NCBI GenBank assembly: GCA_037179515.1
Contig: JAXCGZ010005709.1
Location: 80,001-144,000 of the forward strand
Length of the DNA: 64,000 bases
Reading direction: 5' to 3'
Source: Halocaridina rubra
Taxonomy: Eukaryota; Arthropoda; Malacostraca; Decapoda; Atyidae
In this document: positions 50,508-64,000 of the stretch, one piece after another
How the letters are laid out: each line of letters starts with the position of its first letter
How positions within the stretch are numbered: the stretch's first letter is position 1
Program-made: the position numbers and the translations under genes
Notes under the pieces: model-generated
The model's input: the letters and a program-made list of their open reading frames with translations, nothing else
What the model was told of the DNA's origin: nothing
The model's database searches: none

Positions 50508-52278
50508 ATGCCTCCCAAGCATCTTTCATCTTCTAAGGCTTCTGGTAGTAAGCCTAAGTGGCAAAGGAGGATGTTAACCATAATAGATAAGGTGAAACTC
50601 TTAGATATGTTGAAAGAAGGAAAAAGGTTTACGGATGTCGGCCGCTATTTTGGCCTCAATGAATCTACTGTTCGCTACATCAAAAAGGACAAGGCAAAAG
50701 TCAGGAAAACAGCGAGTATTTCTTTTAATAAATCAGCGAAGAGGGTCGTAACATTATGCCATAAGGCAGTAGTGCGGATGGAAGCTGCTTTGGCACTGTG
50801 GATTGCTGATTGCAGAAAGAAAAACATCAGCTTAGATAGCAATATCATACAAACAAAGACGAAGAAGCTGTACGATACATTCGCTACAAATGAACCCTTC
50901 GACGATAATGGCGACTGTGGAGAGGAGGAGGGGTGAGAAGAAGATATTGACGACCCACAACCAGGACCCTCCAGCGATTCTCCACCGAGGATACAACCGT
51001 TCATTGCTAGCAAGGGATGGTTCTCCAAATTTCAAAAACGCTCTGGCCTAAAAAGCGTTTCAGTGCATGGCGAAGCTGCCTCTGCAGATACAGCTGCCGC
51101 AGAAAATTACGTGAAGAACGACTTCATGAAAATTATCGCCGAAGGGGTATATGCTCCTGAGCAAATCTTCAACATGGATGAGACTGGGTTATTTTGGAAG
51201 AGAATGCCATCTCACACTTTTCTCTTCAAGGAAGAAGCTAAAGCCCCGGGATTAAAAGTGCACAAAGATCGCGTTACCCTCATCATGTGCGGGAATGCTG
51301 CGGGCTTCACGTTAAAGCCCAGGCTTATCTACAAGTCAAAGAACCCTAGGGCTTTGAAGAATAAAAACAAGAATCTGCTGCCAGTGTATTGGATGCATAA
51401 CCCTAAGGCCTGGATCACTAATGCCTCTCATCGGACTGGTTTCACCAATGCTTTATCCCTCAGGTAAAACCTTATCTTGCGGAAAAAGGCCTTGAATTTA
51501 AAGTCCTTCTTTTGATGGCTAATGTTGGTGGCCCCGCAACTAATCTCGAATATAACGGTGTTCAAGTCGAGTTCCTGCCACCGAATACGACATCACTGAT
51601 TCAGCCTATGAACCAAGGCGTTATTCATGCGTTCAAGGCCCTCTACACACGAAATGCCCTGGCGAACCTGGTTGAATCCATGGATTCGGACAAAGAATTC
51701 TCAGTGAAGACGTACTGGCTTAATTACACGATTGCCACATGCCTTCAAAATATTCAGAATGCAATCAAAGAGATGAAGTCGGCCACAATCAATGCCAGCT
51801 GGAAGAAATTGTGGCCCGAAGTCATCCACGACTACAAGGGAGTTGCTCCTGACGAAGTCCATAACTCGGCAGTTGCGAAAGCTGTGAAGTTGGCTGCATT
51901 GCTAGGAGGAGAAGGCTTTAAAGATATGACTCACGAAGATGTGAATGAACTGACTGACTGCCACTCGCAGCCTTTGAGTGATGAAGACTTGGAAGAAATG
52001 ACGAAATCAGCAAGCGAAGAAGAGAAAAACTTCAGGAAACGCACGAATAAATTGAAGAACCTGGCCTTACACTCGAACGTCTGGCAGCCATACATGAATA
52101 TGTGAAAGCAGCCCAAAAACTCTCTCAGGAATATGACGATAATATGGTTCGTTCGGTGACCTTCTGTAATATTCTCGACAATGGCATGATTCCTTACCAG
52201 ACCATCTTGCAACAAAAGAAGAAACAGCGACAGGAACTCCCCATTACCATGTTTTTCTCCCCCCAAAAGCAGCCGTAA
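50508..52278 (+). pseudogene. Tigger transposase, near full length, catalytically damaged
   Basis: About 590 codons. MPPKHLSSSKASGSKPKWQR, helix-turn-helix KVKLLDMLKEGKRFTDVGRY, second DNA-binding half (CENP-B type) up to GWFSKFQKRSGLKSVSVHGE. DDE domain: FNMDETGLFWKRM (first Asp kept), then LLLMANVGGPATN where other Tiggers have LDNAxGHP (second Asp lost), then NTTSLIQPMNQGVIHAFK where QPMDQG is usual (third Asp is Asn). The tail ends SPQKQP-TAA at 52278. Also broken by TGA at 50934-50936, a frameshift between 51460 and 51512, and another near 52045. The ATG has upstream leader similarity in all copies. Confidence 0.88.
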
Positions 52279-52329
52279 AGCTTTTATTGGCTGCGAAATA
52301 ATTTTCTCCGGGGTCAAGAAACGTCATTA

Positions 52330-52830
52330 CCACCTCATTGACGGTAAGTTTACCTATCACATACATATAAATTTACGTTGCATGCTGTTATTTATAATGT
52401 AAAGGATGTTGTTTTAACAGTGCAGGGAGGGTTTATACAGTACGTAAACATAAAAATAATTGTAAAATACCTATGTACATGAGTATGTCATGTCATTACC
52501 ACCTCATTCACCGTAATTTTATCCATCACTTTCATATAAATTTACGTTGCAGGCTGTTATTTATTTATAAAGTAAAGGGTGTTTTTTTAACAGTGCAGGG
52601 AGGGTTCATACAGTACGTAAACGTAAAAATAATTGTAAAATACCTATGTACATGAGTATGTCACGTCATTACCACCTCATTCACCATAAGTTTATCTATC
52701 ACTTTCATATAAATTTACGTTGCATGCTGTTATTTATGAAGTAAAGGGTGGTTTGTTAACAGTACAGGGAGGTTTTATACAGTGTAAACGTAAAAATAAA
52801 TTAAAATATCTATGTACAAATAGGCTGATC
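52330..52830 (+). repeat. 3' subterminal tandem repeats of Tigger family 1
   Basis: Three units of about 160-170 bp: CATCACTTTCATATAAATTT, ACGTTGCATGCTGTTATTTAT, AACAGTGCAGGGAGGGTTTA, TACCTATGTACATGAGTATG. Two units are present in copies A and B, and a reduced form in D. Confidence 0.85.
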
Positions 52831-53049
52831 CTCCTTCGCGATTTTCCTGTCTCGCGCCGGGTCCCGGAACCGAACCTTTGCGATAATTGAAGGATCACTG
52901 TACTTAAGTGTCCTTAGCCTAAGTACTGTACAGTATTGCATATGTATGTACTATACAGTACTTATTTTAACCTAAACACTACTGATGAACACTTCTACTT
53001 AGGAAAAGACTTTTGAAACCTAACTCGTTCATAAGTTGGGGAGTGTCTG

Positions 53050-54607
<1,558 letters not shown>

Positions 54608-54632
54608 TATATATAATTTTTAGTTTCTCCCC

Positions 54633-55611
54633 CAAGACACTCCCCTACTTACAAATAAGTTAGGCTTCAGAAGTCCACTCGTAAGAAGAATTGTTCATAA
54701 GTTGTGTTTAGGTAAAAATAAAGCACTGAAAAGTATACACATTTACAATACTGCAGTACTTAGGCTTAAGATATTTAACTGCTACATAAAACATAAAATA
54801 TACAGTAGTAGTTAATTTTCAAATGTTCATAAGCTGATATTTTGAATATAAAGTACTGTATATAAGTTGATTAAGCACCAGAGAGGACTGCATTTCTTAC
54901 ATAAGGTTCCAGGACCCTTTGTTTCAGATATCCCTGTTGAAAAGCAATAGAGAGATTCTTCTCCCAAAGAGTTAATAGCTCTTCTCAAGAAATGTCTGCA
55001 AGTACCTTTTGCCTTGGAATATGAGCGGATGACATTTTTTCTGGAAAAAGATTGTTTTGAACTTGGTGAGCCCCATTGATGCTTCAACAACTTATGAAAT
55101 ATCCAGAGAAAAGCACCAGGGCATAGCAAGTACAAAACAATATCTACTGTATACATTTTCCTGGAAAAAGATGTTTGGACCTCTCTGAAAGTGGAACTTC
55201 CTGGTCTGCATCTTTTTTCAAGAGATTTATATTCATAAAGGAATGTTTCATAACCAGACAATGAAGGTTGACATTCAAAAGTTAGTATTCCAAGGCAAAA
55301 GGTACTTCACTGTTGAAGATATTTAACGAGAAGAGAGCTATTAACTCTTTGGGAGAAGAATCTCTCTATCAATCTCTTGAACTGGAATATCTGGAACAAT
55401 GGGTCTTGGAACCTTGTGCAATAATTACAGTCCTCTCCGATGCTTATCAATTACTATATAACACATAAAGTATACAGCATTAATGAATTTTAATACAGTA
55501 ATAATAACGTAATAATACAGTACAGTGAAGTCATACATACATTAATACACTGGTAGATATTGGGTAGGTTTTTGTTCATAACTGAGTTGTTCGCAAGTAG
55601 GGATGCATCTG
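54633..55611. mobile_element. MITE family M, copy M2, long form with foldback core
   Basis: Left GACACTCCCCTACTTACAAA; right end, inverted, CAGATGCATCCCTACTTGCG next to TA. The interior contains a long inverted repeat: 54905-55022 (GGTTCCAGGACCCTTTGTTT ... CCTTTTGCCTTGGAAT) pairs with 55284-55424. A second copy with the same interior is M3. A foldback element may have inserted into a shorter MITE like M1. Confidence 0.75.
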
Positions 55612-55905
55612 TATAATTAGGCAGCCTATGCTTTGCAAACATAAGGGTGGTTCTCAGGCACACCCACAAGGAAATGTTCAGAAATAGTTACCTGACTGAT
55701 GTGAGGTCAAAGCTTGAATACAAAATGCTGGCTGGAGTCCGGAAATGATAAAGCATATCAATAAATCTGAGAGAGATTATATATATGCTATGAAACTGGT
55801 GACAGATAATCTCAGTTATGACTAAAGGTTGCAAGACTTAGATTACCATTACTCAAAGTTAGAAGAAAGCAGGGGGGATATGGTAACTGTTTTAAAATAC
55901 TATAT
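55612..55905 (+). pseudogene. Old LINE, C-terminal piece
   Basis: GCAGCCTATGCTTTGCAAAC...ATAAGGGTGGTTCTCAGGCA aligns with AYAFLSNVRVAFRHMDKE of the young ORF2. It continues through VRSKLEY and ends near AGGGGGGATATGGTAACTGT. Decayed; the LINE 3' tail is not visible. Confidence 0.75.
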
Positions 55906-57866
<1,961 letters not shown>

Positions 57867-57872
57867 GTATGT

Positions 57873-58007
<135 letters not shown>

Positions 58008-58055
58008 GTATCTATTACTGAATAAAAAACAAAGTAAAATATAAAATTTTCTCAC

Positions 58056-58121
58056 CTGCTCTTTTCCCGATAACTGTTGAGATGTTGTTGAATGGTATTT
58101 CATCATTCCACCACGAGCCTT
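58056..58121 (-). CDS. Host gene exon 3
   Basis: 66 nt, 22 codons, phase 0 at both ends: KARGGMMKYHSTTSQQLSGK then EQ. Acceptor TTTCTTCTAG (strong pyrimidine tract), donor GTGAGA. The neighbouring (AT)n tract comes within about 55 bp of the donor. Confidence 0.78.
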
Positions 58122-59590
<1,469 letters not shown>

Positions 59591-59812
59591 CAGACACTCC
59601 CCAACTTACGAATGAGTTAGGTTCCAGAAGTCTGTTCGTAAGTAGTATTGTTCGAAAGTTGTTTAGCTAAAAAAAAAATAAAGTATTGTACAGTACACAC
59701 ATACACAGTGGTGTACAATACTTAAGCTAAAGAGAATTACTACATAAAACTTCAAGTACTGTATACAGTATTAATGAATTTTGATACAATAATAATAATG
59801 TAATAATACATT

Positions 59813-60645
59813 GCACTACAAGATGATTTGAACAAGTTAAAAGATTGGAGCAAGAGATGGCTCTTGAAATCTAATGAAACTAAATGCAGTACTATATATT
59901 TTGGGCACATAAATCCCTTAAACGTGTATACCTTAAGTGACATAAATATAAATGCTTCCAATGAAGAGAGAGATCTTGGTGTATATGTATCTGACACCTT
60001 CAAGTTTGCTAGCCATATCTCAAAGATTGCAGCTAAAGCTAACTCCCTTGTGGGGCGCATAAGGTGCTCATTTATATATATGGGCAAAGACAATTTTAGG
60101 TGTAATTATAATTCCGTAATTCGTCCCTACTTGGAATACGCTGTTTAGAGTTGGTCCCCTTACCTAAAAAAAGACATTAACATCCTTGAATAAGTTAAAA
60201 AAAGAGCTACTGCTATAGTGCCAGAACTAAAAGAGCTACCTTAAGAAGAAAGACTCAAGACCCTGGGTCTCACAACACTTGAGGATCGGAGAATTAGAGA
60301 TGACCTAATTGAAGTATTCAAGATGATTTGTGGACATACTAACATTGACTCTTCTCAGTTCTCGATCATCCAGGATGGCCCAGGCATTACTACAAGAGGA
60401 CACCAATTCAAATTGGCTGTTCAACATGTCCGGACAAACAAGAGGAAAAACTTCTTCGGTGTTCGTATCATCAAACATTGTATCAATTTACCAGCAGATG
60501 TTGTAAATAGTAAAAGTGTAATTGCCTTTAACTCAAACTAAGACAACTTTATCAGACAAAATTTGAGCCTGAGCGCACATGAGTTTTAACTCCCTAGTTC
60601 CATGTATCTCTATTCGGTAAGATCTATTCAGTAAGATTGCAGTAC
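59813..60645 (+). mobile_element. CR1/L2-type LINE, third family, 5'-truncated
   Basis: 3' end of another LINE within MITE M4, with an 11-bp target duplication (AATAATACATT). The 3' tail has two near copies of a 14-bp unit (TATTCGGTAAGATC, TATTCAGTAAGATT), a CR1-style non-poly-A tail. Confidence 0.8.
59828..60598 (+). pseudogene. LINE RT C-terminal region
   Basis: Contains WSKRWLLKSNETKCSTIYFG, NEERDLGVYVSDTFKFASHI, SVIRPYLEYAV, then after stops EERLKTLGLTTLEDRRIRDD, TRGHQFKLAVQHVRTNKRKN and FFGVRIIKHCINLPADVVNS. These are the thumb and tail motifs of CR1-group LINEs, clearly different in sequence from the 39517 family. Three in-frame stops (after EYAV, NILE and KELP) separate the two open pieces 59828-60148 and 60323-60541. 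Confidence 0.8.
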
Positions 60646-60740
60646 AATAATACATTAATACATGGGTAGATAATGGGTAGGTTTCTGTTCGTATCTGTGA
60701 ATGTTTGTAACTCTTTTGTTTGTAAGTAGAGGAGCTTCTG

Positions 60741-61669
60741 TAAACAGTACAACTAAAGACAGGTAAAAATGAATGATTGACAACTCATACAAGGTCTATT
60801 TAGCTTATAAAATTTCTTTAGTAACTCTAATTTCCTTGCAAATATTGCAACTCCTCTCTATACTTAAAGTTAATATATACAGTTATGATTCACATAGAAA
60901 TCATTATTTCTCTAGGTATTGAAAAATGACAAGATCAAAGAGGTAAGCTATTCTTATAAGTTATTGTGTGCAAGATTTAGACTACAAAACACACGAAATT
61001 GATATTACTGAATTATATCACCAGTCCATTCCAATTACAAGCTTTATATTCTTTATATTATACATGATGACTTAGTGGAGCTTAATAACCTGAAGAAACT
61101 CTATGTATCAATTAACTGTAAGAGCTATAAAAAATAAATATTTGCAGTTAACTTTCTACTAGTTTTACCATATAAAGTAGGGAAAACGTGGAATGTTCTT
61201 TCATTTTACCAATATTGATCAATATGTTGTTCTGGTGTTGTATGGAATATGAGTGCAATGCAATTTTAATGGAGTCTACATGCCATGTTCTGCCACTTTC
61301 CCATTTTTGGAAGAAAAGTAAAAAAGATGCATATCTAAAAAACCCATTTGTAACTAAGAGAGTGGTCAATATCCTTCCAATCACAGCAAAACATAATAAT
61401 TATCCAACTAAATCTCGCATATTATCACTGCTTATCATTACAGAGCATGCATAAAATGACCTAGCTAAGCTTAAATTACCTTAGTCTAGCCGTAAAAAAA
61501 AGTGCATATTCTATATTGCAGAGGATCAGCATCATTATCCTTTTTGATTCACAAAAGCAATCAAGAATTGCCATGGTTACAAAGTTACAAGAATTTTGTT
61601 TAAAGTACAGTATTACATATTAAAGAGTACTTTCATAAGGTTTTGTAAATCAAGAGTCTATGTGCTTAC
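60741..61669. other. Intron 2, unassigned
   Basis: AT-rich, with no recognised feature. Ends at the exon 2 donor. Confidence 0.4.
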
Positions 61670-61722
61670 CAATTTCAAAGTCAAATGTGAAAAAAGTGGT
61701 GTGAATTCAGTTGGAGTGTAGC
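61670..61722 (-). CDS. Host gene exon 2
   Basis: 53 nt. It begins by completing a Gly codon from exon 1 and ends in phase 0: YTPTEFTPLFSHLTLKL. Acceptor TTATTTTCAG, donor GTAAGC, both strong. Confidence 0.72.
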
Positions 61723-61974
61723 CTGAAAATAACCAAATAAAATCAATAAGTTGATGATAAATGTCATGTGCTATTAGCAGTATTTGGTAATTTTCGAATC
61801 AAATGCAATGCAAGCAAGCAATGAAAGATATCAAACTATATGAATTTTTACTTTTTTTTCAAGAAAAATTCAATATAACCTTACATGTACCATATTCAAT
61901 TTATGAATAAAGTTTCGAAAACATAATGACTGAGCACTATAATTCATTTATGCTAATGGTTCCGTATGATTTTT

Positions 61975-62130
61975 TTTTTTTATGAGACACCAGGACGGGC
62001 CAAAAAAAAATAATAAAATAAAACAGCCCCCACCGAGCCTGGGCACTAAGAATACATTAAGTAAAAAGTAACAGAGATGGAGAGTGTAATGACCAGTCAG
62101 AAAACAAAAACCCAGGCAAAAGTAACACAA
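61975..62130 (+). repeat. Dispersed repeat D1, partial copy
   Basis: GAGACACCAGGACGGGCC, an A-rich run, CCGAGCCTGGGCACTAAGAA, AACAGAGATGGAGAGTGTAA. Same order as 62605-62890 and the minus strand of 35040-35365, more diverged and shorter. Confidence 0.55.
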
Positions 62131-62533
62131 CCCTAGTTCACGTATGTATGAAATTTCATTACTTAAACTGCAGGTATGAAGCATACGTATTGGTTACATT
62201 TTAATACCTACCACTAAAGATTAGGCCTATGCCCAATTGTAATACATTAACATTTAATTTGCCATTAATGTATGATAACAATGAGTATAAATGATAATAA
62301 TGATATAAAAAGAAATCATAAGCAGTTATCTCGGAGTATATTAATAAATGACAGGTTGACTCCTCGGAGGAAATCTATGAAGGCTTCATGGGGGCAATGC
62401 CCCTCACCCCAAAAAAAATAACTAACCTAACTTATTCAACATCTCGAAACGTAATTTGGCTAATTGACAGCCAACGAGTGGTAAGGAAAGCCATATATAT
62501 TTTATTTTATTAAACAAAAAGAGTGTTAGGTAC

Positions 62534-62546
62534 CTCTTTCAAACAT
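62534..62546 (-). CDS. Host gene exon 1 (start codon provisional)
   Basis: ATG TTT GAA AGA G, then donor GTACCT at 62533. The single leftover G joins GC of exon 2 to make Gly, keeping the frame. The frame is also open upstream to a TAG about 46 nt before the ATG (reading TGNFNGALV), so the exon could extend to about 62591 if an acceptor sits at that TAG. The ATG start gives MFERGYTPTEF. Confidence 0.5.
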
Positions 62547-62604
62547 AACCAATGCTCCATTAAAGTTACCAGTAACAACATACAACTTCAACAACTACAG
62601 TGGG

Positions 62605-62890
62605 ATTTTTTTTTTTTTAAACCAGGACCGGCCAAAAAAAAAAAATAAAACAGCTCTCATCGGACCTGGGCACGAAGATTACATAAAGAGAAACGGAGAT
62701 GGAGTGTAATGACTTGTCAGATGTGAAGAGATAATAAAAGATGTGTAATGAATCTCCAAGAATATTGTGTAGCTACAGACATAAAAAAAAGAACCGTAAC
62801 TGAAGGAAGACTTAACATCGAACTGTCCTGGACAGACCTATTTAAGTTCAAAAAACCTTCAGCTGTAGTGTTGCAACGTATAAGAATATT
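62605..62890 (+). repeat. Dispersed repeat D1 with short conserved ORF
   Basis: Shares with 35040-35365 (inverted) the A-run, GGGCACGAAGA, AGAGAAACGGAGATGG, CTTGTCAGATGTGAAG, and a long identical block around TGAAGGAAGACTTAACATCG. It encodes VTEGRLNIELSWTDLF, then KKPSAVVLQR. The two copies agree in peptide at most positions, so it may be part of a protein-coding retroelement that I do not recognise. Confidence 0.6.
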
Positions 62891-63141
62891 CCCAAAAGCC
62901 AAGAGAGCTCATAATAAAATCTGTGTTTTTTCTTATTTACACTATGGTGTCGACTGGACGATCAATGATGTACTTGGCATTAACAATGTCTCTGGTCAGC
63001 AGCAGATCCTTTACCTAAAGGAAATAAGTTAAATCCTGTGATTTTGTATTTGGCACGCTCATAAAACACTACCAGAGAAATGAGTAAAAGTTTACTAGAC
63101 TAATATACAGACTAGTACAGCATACGACACGGTAAACAAAC

Positions 63142-63787
<646 letters not shown>

Positions 63788-63788
63788 C

Positions 63789-64000
63789 ACCTTATTTTAC
63801 AACAAATCTGTACAAGAAATGTATGACATCTTTTGTGAGAAATATGGGAAGATAGTAGATTGCTGCATACCTGTCACCAAAGTAGGTGTAATTCATGCCA
63901 GAGAGAAATGGTTCGATAATGGGTGTAAAAGAGCTAAGGAGTGGAGAGACAAATGCTGGAAAAGGTATAGGAGGAGAAAAAACATAAATGCCTGGCAAAC
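63789..64000 (+). mobile_element. Young CR1-like LINE, 5'-truncated copy running off the window
   Basis: From ACCTTATTTTACAACAAATC it matches 41549-41760 of the intact LINE. The only difference I found is A for T at 63844-63856 (GATAGTAG against GATTGTAG). It begins in the ORF2 linker region, directly after (AC)n. The rest lies beyond the window. Confidence 0.92.

Larger units (their letters stand above)
49415..52900 (+). mobile_element. Tigger/pogo copy C, complete structure, 3.5 kb
   Basis: The largest copy of family 1. Left CAGTGATCCTTCGCTGTATC, right (inverted) CAGTGATCCTTCAATTATCG, TA at 49413-49414 and 52901-52902. Architecture: 5' subterminal repeats (about 49540-50280, four units), leader, transposase gene 50508-52278, then three 3' subterminal repeats (about 52330-52830). 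It supplies the reference for the deleted copies A, B and D. Confidence 0.9.
49195..53049. mobile_element. MITE family M, copy M1, split by Tigger copy C
   Basis: Left CAGAAGCTCCCCTACTTA, right (inverted) CAGACACTCCCCAACTTATG, TA duplicated on both sides. Removing Tigger C leaves about 367 bp. A TAT-type microsatellite (49312-49367) and an imperfect palindrome AATACAGTACTGTATTGTAT... (49270-49314) lie in its left part. It interrupts the old LINE exactly between 49194 and 53050, where the LINE sequence continues. Terminal CAG and TA target suggest mobilisation by a mariner/pogo-type transposase. Confidence 0.8.
59591..60740. mobile_element. MITE family M, copy M4, split by a LINE fragment
   Basis: Left CAGACACTCCCCAACTTACG, right (inverted) CAGAAGCTCCTCTACTTACA, TA at both flanks. 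The MITE sequence is interrupted at AATAATACATT (59802-59812), which recurs at 60646-60656 as the target duplication of the inserted LINE fragment. Without the insert it is about 305 bp, like M1. Confidence 0.82.

Noticed and set aside
62592..62594. Acceptor at CCCACTGTAG making exon 1 longer
   Set aside because: It is possible, but there is no pyrimidine tract before it. The in-frame ATG is the simpler start, so I left it as an alternative only.

Overview
The window looks like a piece of a large, repeat-swollen invertebrate nuclear genome, most probably an arthropod and plausibly a decapod crustacean. The basis is the sequence style: about 2.1 kb of perfect (AT)n in twelve tracts, non-LTR elements of CR1-like, L2/Daphne-like and RTE-like type, Ty3/gypsy remnants, two families of pogo/Tigger DNA transposons, tRNA-derived SINEs, and a gene with short exons and introns up to about 20 kb. 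There is no operon, Shine-Dalgarno site, CRISPR array or other prokaryotic feature. The species call is inference.

One host gene can be assembled on the minus strand. Eight exons (62534-62546 and beyond, 61670-61722, 58056-58121, 38188-38352, 33864-33985, 31527-31671, 19789-19893, 6895-7020) have GT/AG borders and join in one continuous reading frame ending in TGA. They give a coiled-coil-rich protein of about 264 residues if the first in-frame ATG is the start. I do not recognise the family. Nearly everything else is mobile DNA inside its introns.

Layout: 1-6.9 kb holds an RTE-like LINE 3' fragment and the 3' flank of the gene. 8.2-14.7 kb is a chain of five (AT)n tracts separated by two palindromic tRNA-like arrays and two inverted Tigger copies. 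15.6-19.3 kb carries Ty3/gypsy 3' halves lying head to head. 20.2-26.7 kb holds a CR1-like LINE whose endonuclease region has been copied into five 719-bp tandem units. 27-37 kb carries SINEs and three remnants of a second Tigger family. 38.9-55.9 kb is a nested tower: an old CR1-like LINE interrupted by a young, apparently intact CR1-like LINE (39517-43654), an L2-like LINE (44413-47603), a MITE that itself contains a 3.5-kb Tigger (49195-53049), and an (AT)n-Tigger-MITE block. 56.7-60.7 kb has further MITEs, (AT)n and a third LINE type. The window ends in a 5'-truncated copy almost identical to the young LINE.

The most interesting signals are these: a canonical -1 slippery heptamer in the ORF1/ORF2 overlap of the young LINE, with a sister copy that carries an extra T in the same run and is fused; the palindromic tRNA-like arrays bounded by (AT)n; the newborn 719-bp satellite; and 5' subterminal repeats of the Tigger family that each carry the palindrome GATACCGGTATC.
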